A stretch of 64,000 nucleotides of DNA. Origin: a marine bacterium B5-7 (GTDB taxonomy: Bacteria; Pseudomonadota; Gammaproteobacteria; Arenicellales; CAJQKF01). Below are positions 56,102 through 64,000 of the stretch, one piece after another (the first letter of the stretch is position 1; each line of letters starts with the position of its first letter). A model generated the notes under the pieces. The model made no database searches and was not told the DNA's origin. It saw only the letters and a list, made by a program, of their open reading frames with translations. The stretch spans positions 78,877 through 142,876 of the forward strand of contig BQJD01000008.1 of assembly GCA_021604525.1 (NCBI GenBank). The letters run 5' to 3'. The position numbers and the translations under genes are program-made.

Positions 56102-57043
56102 ATTTCAGTCAGTACCGCACTAATCGTCGATGATTCGCGCGTAGCTCGGCTGGCGCTTGCCAGGCGTCTGGGCGCGCGCGGTATTGAGGTCGTTTCCGTT
56201 GCGTCGGGCGCTGATGCCCTGCGGAAACTGCAGGATCATCGGCCGGATGTGATTTTCATGGATTACATGATGCCGGAGATGGATGGCCTGGAAACATGTC
56301 GCGCCATTGTCAATAATCCGGCAATCGCATCCATTCCGGTCATTATGACCACGAGTAACGATACGCCGGAATTCAGAAAGCGTGGTGTGGCTAGTGGTGC
56401 CAGCGGCTTTCTTTCCAAAGGACTTGAAGACCGGGAACTTGATAACGTACTGGATTCGGCAGCCGACAGGCGCCCCGAACTTGAGAAAACAGGGGGAACA
56501 ACGATGCAGACAGGACGCGTTGAACTCACGGAACAGACCCTTTCCATGATTCGCGATCAAGCCATGAACGCGGCTCGCCGGGCGTCTGAAGAATACTTTA
56601 CCGGGCAACTGCCTGGGCTGGAAGAGCAGGTAATACAGGTTGCCGAAACAGCTGCGCGGCGGGTTATGGCCGGTCAGTCTGCTGGCGGGAACCCAGCTGA
56701 TGGCGACGCCTTGCTGTCGATGCAGGAACGGGTCGATAACCTTCATAATGACACGCAATTACGTGCTGTTATTGCCAAGATGGTACGGGAAGAACGCAGC
56801 ACTACAAGTGGACGAGCAAATTCTCGAACAAGATCGGATGTTGAAAAATCTGCAGCAAAACAAAAGCGGTCTGGTTCGGGTATCGGCCGCTTTATAAGGA
56901 ATAGTCTGGTATTGCTGTTGCTACTGATTATTGCCTATGCCGTCATTGTCCTGGGATATCCGGAAACGGAACTCGCCAGAACATTAGTAGATATTCTCGG
57001 TCCTTTGTTCCAGCGTCTCGGTGGTGCTGGTTTATCCGGTTGA
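56102..57043 (+). CDS. Membrane-anchored response regulator (receiver + coiled region + C-terminal TM)
   Basis: Residues 5-120 are a full receiver domain: LIVDDSR (Asp10, Asp11), phospho-acceptor Asp54 in VIFMDYMMPEMDG, Thr83/Thr84 and Lys106 in GFLSKG. No DNA-binding or enzymatic output domain follows; instead there is a helical, charged region (135-260) and one transmembrane helix at about 268-285 (SLVLLLLLIIAYAVIVLG), then 28 residues. The frame opens only after the TAG at 56078 and has no ATG, GTG or TTG until 56249, which would cut the domain in half. The best start is ATT 56102, with GAGGG (56090-56094) seven bases upstream. No histidine kinase is adjacent. Confidence 0.72.
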   Translation: MSVSTALIVDDSRVARLALARRLGARGIEVVSVASGADALRKLQDHRPDVIFMDYMMPEMDGLETCRAIVNNPAIASIPVIMTTSNDTPEFRKRGVASGASGFLSKGLEDRELDNVLDSAADRRPELEKTGGTTMQTGRVELTEQTLSMIRDQAMNAARRASEEYFTGQLPGLEEQVIQVAETAARRVMAGQSAGGNPADGDALLSMQERVDNLHNDTQLRAVIAKMVREERSTTSGRANSRTRSDVEKSAAKQKRSGSGIGRFIRNSLVLLLLLIIAYAVIVLGYPETELARTLVDILGPLFQRLGGAGLSG

Positions 57044-57299
57044 GTGGCAGGATTTCGATGTCGCTCATAAATTGCGGCGTTAATTGCGGTATTCAAACTT
57101 CTGATTAGCCGAGATGCCACGCTAGCCATAAGATTTTTGGTAGTATTACCGAAGTGAATGTCTAAAGGAGCGAGATTTGGGTGTCTGGTGGATATTCCAG
57201 ACAGCACCATAAAAGTATCAATCGCCTTGGAGTTACGTTTGTCACGTTGACGGATAGCAGAAGTCATCGTCACAATTGGCTCGATTCGACATTTGATTT
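57044..57299. other. Intergenic region without recognised gene
   Basis: Together with the repeat that follows, the response regulator and the lipoprotein gene are 406 bases apart. A minus-strand frame runs through it (57423 to 56935) but lacks a recognisable domain, and its upstream end lies inside the repeat. No tRNA, terminator or clear promoter was found. Confidence 0.4.
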
Positions 57300-57401
57300 G
57301 AACCTGTCCATAGATGAGTGAAGGCGGCCGAGACAAGGCAAATGGGAGAGAAAACGCGCAGTTAACACCGTATTGGTGGGTTGCAGCCATTTTGGGATAG
57401 G
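57300..57401. repeat. Flanking repeat, copy 1
   Basis: Copy 1 of a repeat that brackets the small lipoprotein gene. It shares with copy 2 an exact 26-base block (57332-57357 versus 57897-57922) and an exact 15-base block (57362-57376 versus 57960-57974), followed by a further near-identical stretch of about 25 bases. The blocks are almost contiguous here. Confidence 0.75.
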
Positions 57402-57449
57402 TTTTACATAACCAGGACAACAAATCACCCTGTATCAGGAGGGGTCATA

Positions 57450-57794
57450 ATGCGTAAACTACTTCTAACCGGGATTTACACTCTGCTACTCGTCGGCTGT
57501 GCGACCGTTCCACCCGAGGGAGCCTCCGCTGGAGCCAGCGTCGATGAAGTTCTGGCAATGGCCGATCAGAAACTTTCCGAAGCCAAAGCGGCCAAGGCCG
57601 AGTGGATGATCATCGATTCCGCCACTGGCAGTAAAGCGGTCTCGCTCACGAAGGTTCTTGCAGCGGCAAAAGAAAAGGCTGCGGCGGGTGAAACAGATGA
57701 AGCCATGCGCATGGCTAATCGAGTAATCGAGTCTTCGGAGCTTGGCATCGAGCAGGTCATGTCGCAAAAGGATGCCGCACCCAGCTTTAACTGA
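57450..57794 (+). CDS. Small lipoprotein, SoxK-like (SoxXA-binding protein type)
   Basis: A 114-residue lipoprotein with lipobox LVGC (Cys17) after a basic, hydrophobic signal. The mature part is a charged helical hairpin: DEVLAMADQKLSEAKAAKAEW, written as the region 31-51, then LTKVLAAAKEKAAAGETDEAMRMANRVIESSE. The Ala/Lys-rich helix with the AEW motif followed by AAAGE-x-DEA-ANR resembles SoxK, the SoxXA-binding protein of thiosulfate oxidation, though no sox genes are near. The AGGAGGGG at 57437-57444 is a very strong ribosome site, and a perfect terminator follows, so the gene is probably well expressed on its own. Confidence 0.6.
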   Translation: MRKLLLTGIYTLLLVGCATVPPEGASAGASVDEVLAMADQKLSEAKAAKAEWMIIDSATGSKAVSLTKVLAAAKEKAAAGETDEAMRMANRVIESSELGIEQVMSQKDAAPSFN

Positions 57795-57810
57795 AATCCA
57801 GGTCACTACC

Positions 57811-57848
57811 AGACAAAAAAACCGGCCAGTTGGCCGGTTTTTTTGTCT
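57811..57848. terminator. Strong bidirectional intrinsic terminator
   Basis: ACCGGCCA (57821-57828) pairs with TGGCCGGT (57831-57838). The flanks AGAC plus an A-run (from 57811) and a T-run plus GTCT (to 57848) extend the palindrome to 38 bases. It ends the lipoprotein transcript. Confidence 0.92.
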
Positions 57849-57864
57849 ATACCATGTTTGACTA

Positions 57865-57999
57865 GAACCTGGCTCAAGCTGAGCGAGGGCCACCAGGACA
57901 AGGCAAATGGGAGAGAAAACGCACAGTTTACAGGTGTAAATGAGAATCTGAACGAGTATTTAACACCGTATTGGCGGGTTCCAGCCAATTTGAGATGGG
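57865..57999. repeat. Flanking repeat, copy 2
   Basis: Copy 2 of the repeat at 57300-57401, in the same orientation. It carries about 32 extra bases (57928-57959) between the exact 26-base and 15-base blocks. It ends 12 bases before the stop of the convergent RND gene, so it makes up most of that 163-base gap. Confidence 0.75.
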
Positions 58000-58011
58000 C
58001 TCTATAAATGA

Positions 58012-61000
58012 TCAGGCAGAATCGCTGGCACGTGTCCTTCTGGAACGCCAACCGAAGTACAGCAGCGGTATCACGAACAGCGTCAGCAGCGTCGAGACAA
58101 TGATGCCAAAAATCAGAGTGACTGCCAGACCGTTGAATATGGGGTCGTCGAGAATGAAAAACGCACCCATCATGGCTGCGAGTCCGGTGAGTATGATCGG
58201 CCTCGAGCGTACCGCGCCTGACAGGATCACTGCTCTGTCTAGCGGAGTACCAGCCTTGACCTGTTCCTGTATGAAATCCACCAGCAGAATAGAGTTTCGT
58301 ACAATGATTCCGGCCAGGGCAATCATGCCGATCATCGAAGTGGCAGTGAACTTGGCGCCGAGCAGGGCATGACCAGGCATTACCCCGATGATGGTCAGCA
58401 ATATGGGCGCCATGATGATCAGCGGCGTAACGTATGATTTGAACTGCGCAACCACCAGCAGGTAAATAAGAATTATACCGACCAGGTAGGCGATGCCCAT
58501 GTCACGAAAAGTCTCGTAGGTAATTTGCCATTCGCCATCCCACTTGATGGAAGTCTGGTAGGGGCTGTCTGGTGTGCCAGTAAAGCTTTGGGTTAACGGA
58601 TTGCCGGCGCCGTCGCTCAGATCGCGTATCTTCGATACCATCTCGAACATCCCGTACAGGGGGCTGTCGAGCTTGCCCGCCATGTCGCCCATCACATAAA
58701 CCACCGGTAGCAGATCTTTGTGATAGATGCTCGCTTCACGGGCACTGTAGCGTACCGAAACAATCTCTGACAACGGCACCAATCGACCCGATTGTGCACG
58801 AATTTTAAATGACAGCAGGTTCTGTACATCTGCCTTGTCGGCGACAGAGAATTCCAGGCGAATGGGTACGGCGTATTTCAGTTGCGTATCTCGCAGGTAG
58901 GAAACGTCTTCTCCGCCGATCAGGGTGCGCACTGTCTCGGCCACATCTTTTTGTGAAACGCCGAGCAGCGCAGCACGGGATCGGTCAACTTCAATGATGA
59001 TTCTCGGTGAGGGATACTCCAGAGAATTGTCGATGTCGACAATATCATCGGTATGTTCAAAAACATCCTGAACTTTCATCGCGGTGTCGACCCGAGTTTG
59101 ATAGTCGAAGCCGTAGACTTCAGCCAGGATAGGTGAGAATACCGGCGGTCCTGGCGGGACCTCGGCAATCCTGATATTGGCATCGAAACGATCGTTCAAA
59201 TGTGCGATTCGATTGCGAATTGCTAGCGCAACATCATGGCTTTGACCATCACGCTCCGCTGCCGGAACAAGGGTTACCTGAATATCGCCCTGATGGGGTA
59301 GTTCACGCAGATAATATTGCCGCACCAGTCCGTTAAAGCCTATTGGTGAACTGGTGCCGGCGTAGCTCTGGTAGTCGCTGACTTCCGGCATGGTCAAGAG
59401 AATTTCGCCAATCTCATCGAGTACGCGGGCAGTTTGTTCGACGGTGGTACCCTCGCGAAGATCGACCACGATCTGTAATTCAGACTTGTCATCGAACGGC
59501 AGCATCTTCATGACCACTGATGTATTGATCACCAACCACAGCGATCCGGCGATCATCATCAATATCACCAGAGATGCGAGAAAGCGATTGCGACGACCGT
59601 TATGCGGATGTATGAACGGTCGAAATAATTTGTCGAACAATCGATAAATGCGACTATCGTTTTCCAGTATTTCGCCGTCGTCATGATGGTTAGTGACATT
59701 GCTGCGACCGAGCAGTTTGAACGACATCCACGGGGTGACAACAAATGCGACCAACAGGGAAATCAGCATACCCATGCTGGCGTTGATCGGGATGGGACTC
59801 ATGTAAGGGCCCATCAGCCCACTGACGAATGCCATCGGCAGCAGGGCGGCGATGACGGTAAGCGTGGCAAGAATTGTCGGGCCGCCCACTTCATCTACGG
59901 CCCGGGGGATTTTTTCAAGCAGCGATTGCCCGCCACGATGTAAATAGCGATGAATATTTTCAACCACCACGATGGCATCGTCGACGAGTATGCCGATAGA
60001 AAAAATCAGTGCGAATAACGATACCCTGTTGATGGTGAATCCCACCGCCCAGGAGGCGAACAAGGTGGCCGACAGGGTAATAATCACGGCCGTACCGACG
60101 ATCAGCGATTCGCGCCACGACATGGCGATCAATACCAGCAGGACCACTGACAGGGTAGCGAACAACAGCTTCTGGATCAGCTTTTTTGCCTTGTGGTCGG
60201 CTGTTTCCCCGTAATTTCGGGTAATGGTGTATTCAACTGCATCTGGAATAATGACACCTTCGAGCTTGGCGACCTGGTCGATCAATTGTGCAGCGAGATC
60301 CACTGCATTGACTCCCGGTTTCTTGGCTATCGCCAGAGTCACCGCAGGATGGCGTTCGCGTGAGCCATCAACCCCACGAAATGCGTGTTGTACGTAAGCT
60401 TCAGGGTGGTAGGGAGAGTGCACAATGCGAGCGACATCCTCAAGAAAAACCGGATTACCCTCATTCACCCCAACCACCAGTTGGCCGATCTGCTCGGCAT
60501 TCACCAGGAATGTGCCGGCGCGCACCGGTACGCTGGTGCTTTCGGCAACAATACTGCCGCCTTCAATAGACGTATTACTGTTGCTGAGCGATTCGCGAAG
60601 GTCATTGATTGAAATATTGAATCCGGCAAGTCGTTGAGCATCGAGAAAGACATGCACGACCTGCTCGGGTGCGCCGACAGTATAGATACCACGGGTGCCG
60701 GCAACTCGCTTCAGTTCGGCTTCAAGGGAGTGTGAAACCTGCGATAATTCATAGGCACCCACTGATTCGTTCCGTGACCACAGGGTAATGTTGACTACCG
60801 GTACATCGTCAATGCCCATGGGTTTGATAATCGGTTGACCTACACCGAGTGCCGATGGGAACCAATCGCTATTGGAGAACACCTTGTTGTAAAGCCTGAC
60901 GATGGCGTCGGTGTTGTCTTCGCCGACTTTAAAGCGAATCGTCAATGTGGCCATGCCAGGTACCGAGACAGAATACACATGCTTGATGCCTTCGACCTCT

Positions 61001-61236
61001 GACAGAACCTGCTCGGCCGGGTTGGTCACCAGTCTTTCGACCTCAGCCACACTGGCCCCGGGGAAGGGAATAAATACATTGGCAAAGGTCACGTTGATCT
61101 GGGGTTCTTCCTCACGGGGTGTCACCACGATTGCGAATACACCCAGCAAAAGGCCGATCAACGCCAGCAGCGGAGTGATTTCGTTTTTAAGAAACCGGCT
61201 CGCGATTCGACCTGATATACCCATGTTCTGGCTCAT
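58012..61236 (-). CDS. RND efflux transporter permease subunit
   Basis: A 1074-residue AcrB-superfamily inner-membrane pump: one N-terminal span, a large periplasmic loop (FPGASVAEVERLVTNPAEQVL), spans around 340-500 with FSIGILVDDAIVVVENI (motif with the proton-relay aspartates), a second loop, and the C-terminal spans with ALAGIIVRNSILLVDFIQE. REEEPQINVTFANVFIPFPGA is typical of the uncharacterised multidrug/acriflavin-resistance-like branch. The substrate is unknown. It overlaps the adaptor gene by four bases. No outer-membrane channel gene is present. Confidence 0.92.
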   Translation of the reverse strand: MSQNMGISGRIASRFLKNEITPLLALIGLLLGVFAIVVTPREEEPQINVTFANVFIPFPGASVAEVERLVTNPAEQVLSEVEGIKHVYSVSVPGMATLTIRFKVGEDNTDAIVRLYNKVFSNSDWFPSALGVGQPIIKPMGIDDVPVVNITLWSRNESVGAYELSQVSHSLEAELKRVAGTRGIYTVGAPEQVVHVFLDAQRLAGFNISINDLRESLSNSNTSIEGGSIVAESTSVPVRAGTFLVNAEQIGQLVVGVNEGNPVFLEDVARIVHSPYHPEAYVQHAFRGVDGSRERHPAVTLAIAKKPGVNAVDLAAQLIDQVAKLEGVIIPDAVEYTITRNYGETADHKAKKLIQKLLFATLSVVLLVLIAMSWRESLIVGTAVIITLSATLFASWAVGFTINRVSLFALIFSIGILVDDAIVVVENIHRYLHRGGQSLLEKIPRAVDEVGGPTILATLTVIAALLPMAFVSGLMGPYMSPIPINASMGMLISLLVAFVVTPWMSFKLLGRSNVTNHHDDGEILENDSRIYRLFDKLFRPFIHPHNGRRNRFLASLVILMMIAGSLWLVINTSVVMKMLPFDDKSELQIVVDLREGTTVEQTARVLDEIGEILLTMPEVSDYQSYAGTSSPIGFNGLVRQYYLRELPHQGDIQVTLVPAAERDGQSHDVALAIRNRIAHLNDRFDANIRIAEVPPGPPVFSPILAEVYGFDYQTRVDTAMKVQDVFEHTDDIVDIDNSLEYPSPRIIIEVDRSRAALLGVSQKDVAETVRTLIGGEDVSYLRDTQLKYAVPIRLEFSVADKADVQNLLSFKIRAQSGRLVPLSEIVSVRYSAREASIYHKDLLPVVYVMGDMAGKLDSPLYGMFEMVSKIRDLSDGAGNPLTQSFTGTPDSPYQTSIKWDGEWQITYETFRDMGIAYLVGIILIYLLVVAQFKSYVTPLIIMAPILLTIIGVMPGHALLGAKFTATSMIGMIALAGIIVRNSILLVDFIQEQVKAGTPLDRAVILSGAVRSRPIILTGLAAMMGAFFILDDPIFNGLAVTLIFGIIVSTLLTLFVIPLLYFGWRSRRTRASDSA

Positions 61237-62363
61237 TGTTCAAGCAGTGCTTGTTGCTTTAGCACGGAAGTGGCAATAGCCGGATTCAAGGCGACCTGCT
61301 CGCCCTCATCGAGGCCCGAGAGAATCTCTACTGTTCCGTCGCTGCGTGTGTTGCCGCTTCTGACGTGTCGCAGGGATATCTTCCCGGATGCATCGACCAC
61401 ATAAACTCCGACCACTTCACTACGATAAACCAGCGATGATTCCGGTACAGCCAGACGTAACCGCTTGCCCATGGCGAAGGCGACCTTTACAAGTATGCCG
61501 GGAAACAAACCCTCCATGTGTCGTGGTAGTAAGATGCGTACGGGGATGGTGCCCGAGCCCTCGATCGCATAGGGAAATACCGTGATGGCTTCCTCTCCAG
61601 CAACGACTTCACGGCCACCGGGTAACAATACCCGGGCCTTGTGGAATTCTTCAACTGAATCAATAAGGCGTTGTGGAAAATTGACCGTTACTCGCAGTGC
61701 ATCCAGCGATAATCCCGACATTAGCGGGGTGCCGGGATTGGCGCTCTCGCCGAGTTCGATATGCCGGTGGGTAACGATACCGCCATAGGGTGCGCGTACC
61801 TTGGTGTATTCCAGTTGACGACGGGCCTGGGCAACGTTGGCGGCGGTTGCATCAACAGTCGCCTCGGCATTGCCCAGTTCCGCTTTGGCGCGATCAAAAT
61901 CTGCCTGCGATACCGTTTTTCTGCGGAACAGGTTTTCGATTCGATTGAACTGTGCACGTGCCTCTTCAAGACTTGAAATGGCTGACCGCTGGTTGGCCAG
62001 CGCTTCATTCAATTGTTCCTTGAATTCGGTATCCTCGAATTCGACAATGAGTGCACCCTGTTCTACGGTATCGTCCACATCGAAGTGAATGGCTGCCACG
62101 CGAGCCGAAATCTGGGCCGATACAGTGGATTTGTTAATTGCCTGAATAACACCATCGAGAACCCGCTCACGCTCTACGGACTGATATTTGGCTGGTGTTG
62201 TATCAACCCTCTCGGCGGCGTTGCCTGCGTTGATATTGAATCCTGTCGTCAGGCAAATGGTGAATACGAGTAACAGACGAGCGCCTGGCTTGAATTCATC
62301 AACCATCTCGAGATCAGAATTAACCGGTTTTGGTATTCGAATCATCGTGTTGTCTCTATTCAT
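61233..62363 (-). CDS. RND efflux periplasmic adaptor (membrane fusion protein)
   Basis: A 376-residue HlyD/AcrA-type adaptor: a membrane segment or signal (ARLLLVFTICLTTGF, about 28-42), the lipoyl half-motif VSAQISARVAAIHFDVDDTVEQGALI, an alpha hairpin with ANQRSAISSLEEARAQFNR, the second lipoyl half VRAPYGGIVTHRHIELGE, and the beta-barrel and proximal domains. It bridges the pump to an outer-membrane channel. The start may also be an internal ATG (for example MIRIPKP or MVDEFKP). It is divergent from the next gene across 152 bases. Confidence 0.9.
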   Translation of the reverse strand: MNRDNTMIRIPKPVNSDLEMVDEFKPGARLLLVFTICLTTGFNINAGNAAERVDTTPAKYQSVERERVLDGVIQAINKSTVSAQISARVAAIHFDVDDTVEQGALIVEFEDTEFKEQLNEALANQRSAISSLEEARAQFNRIENLFRRKTVSQADFDRAKAELGNAEATVDATAANVAQARRQLEYTKVRAPYGGIVTHRHIELGESANPGTPLMSGLSLDALRVTVNFPQRLIDSVEEFHKARVLLPGGREVVAGEEAITVFPYAIEGSGTIPVRILLPRHMEGLFPGILVKVAFAMGKRLRLAVPESSLVYRSEVVGVYVVDASGKISLRHVRSGNTRSDGTVEILSGLDEGEQVALNPAIATSVLKQQALLEQ

Positions 62364-62515
62364 GGGTTATGTGAGCGTTATGCACAGTGAATCATCGGCA
62401 CTACGGGCGGTGTGGGTACCACCAGCTTATCGAATGTGATCTTGATATTTTCCATTGCTGGCATCGGGTAGAATTCTTGCAAGTATTAAACTGTTTCTGA
62501 ATGTAGGATTGCATC

Positions 62516-63391
62516 ATGCTGATTTTGAAAGTACCGCAGCACTTGGTCGTTTGGTTCAAAGCACTGATTTTGTCCGTCGTTGTCATCACTGCATTTGGGG
62601 CTGCGGTCGAATCGCGGGCCGACGCACGACTTGAATTTGCCGAAATTGCCGCAGGCTCGCCGATCGAGGGGGCAAGGTTCCAGGTGTTCATAACGAAAGA
62701 TGGCGTTGCCATCGCTGCCGGGGACGGCCAGCAAAGCCCTAAACCAACAATAATTTACCGTCAGTCGACAGCCGAGATTTTGTTCGTCGACCAATCGCAT
62801 CACGAGTACACCGTCATGACAGTAGATTGGCTTGCAAAGGCGCGTGTAAAAGCTGAACAGGCGCTTGAAGAAACCCGTGAGAGAGCCGACGCCCAAGCAG
62901 AAAATCTTTCCCCCGAGGCTAAACAGAAGTACCAGCAAACAAACAGTATGGCGCGTTTCATGCCACTGATGGGTGGATTGTTGGGTGGTAATTCCCGTGA
63001 ATCGGTGACATATACGTCGACGGGTCGCGTGTCGGAATTCAATAACTTCTCCTGCGAGCAATTTAACGAAATGACTGGTTCAACCCTGACACGCATCGTC
63101 TGTCTGGCTCGTTCTGAGAACGTTGGACTTGATCCGCAGGATGCACAAATGGTCGAAGACTTTCTCGCTACATTAGCGCGTATGCGAATTGCCGGTGTAG
63201 AAGAGTTTGGTTTTAAAATGCCGGAATTCATGATGTTTTCGGACCAGTTCACGGGATTTCCGATTGCCGTCTCAGACCTTGATAAAAACGGATTCGTACT
63301 TGCCAGCATAGATAATGCTGCATTGGACAACCAATCGCTGGATGTTCCGTCTTCGTACCTGCAAACCCGGATACCGATGTTTGGTCTTTAA
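62516..63391 (+). CDS. Unrecognised exported protein, DUF4412-like layout
   Basis: A 291-residue protein with an N-terminal hydrophobic signal or anchor (about residues 12-33, cleavage near SRADA). The mature part begins with a strand-rich region (FQVFITKDGVAIAAGDG, IIYRQSTAEILFVDQSHHEYTVM) whose order, a field recorded as bound data followed by a his/tyr-rich turn, recalls DUF4412-type periplasmic proteins. A charged helix follows at 105-140. There is a pair of Cys (in FSCEQFNEM and TRIVCLAR) that may form a disulfide. The function is unknown. Confidence 0.6.
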   Translation: MLILKVPQHLVVWFKALILSVVVITAFGAAVESRADARLEFAEIAAGSPIEGARFQVFITKDGVAIAAGDGQQSPKPTIIYRQSTAEILFVDQSHHEYTVMTVDWLAKARVKAEQALEETRERADAQAENLSPEAKQKYQQTNSMARFMPLMGGLLGGNSRESVTYTSTGRVSEFNNFSCEQFNEMTGSTLTRIVCLARSENVGLDPQDAQMVEDFLATLARMRIAGVEEFGFKMPEFMMFSDQFTGFPIAVSDLDKNGFVLASIDNAALDNQSLDVPSSYLQTRIPMFGL

Positions 63392-63784
63392 GTCGTTCTC
63401 AACCTGATCGGATATCGATAGATACCAAGGCTAATTATGTTTAAGTATATTATAAAAAGCTAATTAATAACCACTGCTGCGAAATCGTATTTGATATCAA
63501 TGTCCCTCCATGTCACCTGGCGATGGCCGTTTTAACGTCATCGTGGCCAACCTCCCCCGAAATTGTCCCATCCCTCTCACGCATTCGAATCATTTGCAAA
63601 TGCTCTGCCACAAATACTAAGTAATTAGTACTAGATTGACCTGTTTTGGTAACTATTTACCTAGAACCCCCTATTTATTTCAAATACCGTCCATCCTACT
63701 TAAACAACCGCTCATTAGTTATATAAAACCGTACATCGGATTCGGCGATATACCAGAGCATAAGTATAAATAGGGTGATTTATT
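63392..63784. other. 393-base AT-rich intergenic region
   Basis: No gene, RNA or terminator was recognised. The stretch is clearly more AT-rich than the rest of the window, especially 63420-63475 and 63600-63784, and probably carries the promoter of the gene starting at 63785. No convincing -35/-10 pair was found. Confidence 0.4.
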
Positions 63785-64000
63785 ATGAAAGTCAGTAATT
63801 GGTCAGGTTTTGGTTTACGGGCAGCCTTGATCGCATCAGCGTTAACATCTACTGCGCTACACGCTGAAGACGCGAAGGTCGTGGAAGTAGCCACGGAGAA
63901 GCCGAACTACGGTCAGGGTAACATTGGCATCCGCGGGGGCGAGAATGCTCTTGAAGGGATGGTCGATGCGATGATTCCCCTGGTAACCGGAGAACGGGGC
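63785..64000 (+). CDS. Exported protein, 3' end outside window
   Basis: An open frame of 72 codons from ATG 63785 to the window edge. It starts MKVSNWSGFGLRAALIASAL and has a Sec signal peptide with cleavage after ALHA (about residue 26), then EDAKVVEVATEKPNYGQGN and IGIRGGENALEGMVDAMIPL. An AGGG lies about 11 bases before the ATG. The family cannot be told from this fragment. Confidence 0.7.
   Translation, partial: MKVSNWSGFGLRAALIASALTSTALHAEDAKVVEVATEKPNYGQGNIGIRGGENALEGMVDAMIPLVTGERG

Noticed and set aside
57329..57400. Flanking repeats as an integron attC pair or IS terminal repeats
   Set aside because: They are in direct, not inverted, orientation, no transposase or integrase is nearby and no attC-like core pairing was seen.
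56935..57423. 162-codon minus-strand frame overlapping the response regulator end and repeat copy 1
   Set aside because: No recognisable domain, its 5' part lies in the repeat and its 3' part is antisense to the response regulator.

Overview
The window looks like a chromosomal segment of a gammaproteobacterium. Support comes from gene order typical of that class: rhlB opposite trxA-rho-rpmE, dapF-DUF484-xerC, cysQ-nudE, mlaFEDCB-ibaG-murA-hisG-hisD, and hisBHAFE-tatABC. A class III PHA synthase (phaE-phaC), a short-form HisG, a K+-dependent membrane pyrophosphatase and TmcA fit a free-living or symbiotic member of the purple-sulfur or marine lineages (Chromatiales and relatives), but I cannot name a genus. 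I see no rRNA, tRNA, CRISPR array, insertion sequence or prophage. Overlapping stops and starts (mostly 4 bp) are common, and several genes appear to use TTG or GTG starts.

Layout. 1-7.3 kb: the end of a TolB-like propeller protein, then a minus-strand run with a YdjM-like membrane hydrolase, a hexapeptide acyltransferase, a YbhN-like flippase, an FrhB-like iron-sulfur flavoprotein and a large membrane protein with a spermidine-synthase-like domain. This run resembles a small envelope or glycoconjugate cluster. 7.4-16.4 kb: housekeeping (rhlB, trxA, rho, rpmE, prmB, rubredoxin, hemL, a DUF4870-like protein, a cold-shock protein, nudC). 16.6-22.2 kb: argS with an FtsN-like SPOR protein, then the PHA locus (phaC, phaE, divergent phaR). 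22.2-26.6 kb: a close-packed run of a MazG-like pyrophosphohydrolase, a VUT/YhhQ-type transporter, an arabinokinase-N-domain-like glycosyltransferase and tmcA. 26.7-31.5 kb: a small outer-membrane barrel, hppA, ppa and a tartrate/D-malate dehydrogenase. 31.5-36.4 kb: a Trm112-like methyltransferase, xerC, DUF484, dapF, cysQ, nudE.

36.6-42.3 kb: an accessory catabolic-looking cluster: a NicX/M29-like metalloenzyme, an XRE-cupin regulator, a 2OG-Fe(II) oxygenase, a CMD/peroxidase-like protein and an amino-acid-type ABC importer with a divergent binding protein. 43.3-55.8 kb: a long plus-strand block for outer-membrane lipid transport (mlaFEDCB), iron-sulfur handling (ibaG with a CGFS glutaredoxin), murA, histidine synthesis (hisG, D, B, H, A, F, E, with hisC and hisI absent) and Tat export (tatABC).

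55.8-64 kb: a receiver-domain protein with a C-terminal membrane anchor that seems to start at ATT; a small SoxK-like lipoprotein flanked by two copies of an approximately 100-base repeat; an RND efflux pump with adaptor; an unrecognised secreted protein; and the 5' end of another exported protein. The observations I rate highest are the VUT-glycosyltransferase-tmcA run, the lysine-rich tail on PhaE, the membrane-anchored response regulator with an ATT start, the unassigned catabolic cluster, the envelope-like cluster at the left end, and the repeat pair around the lipoprotein gene.
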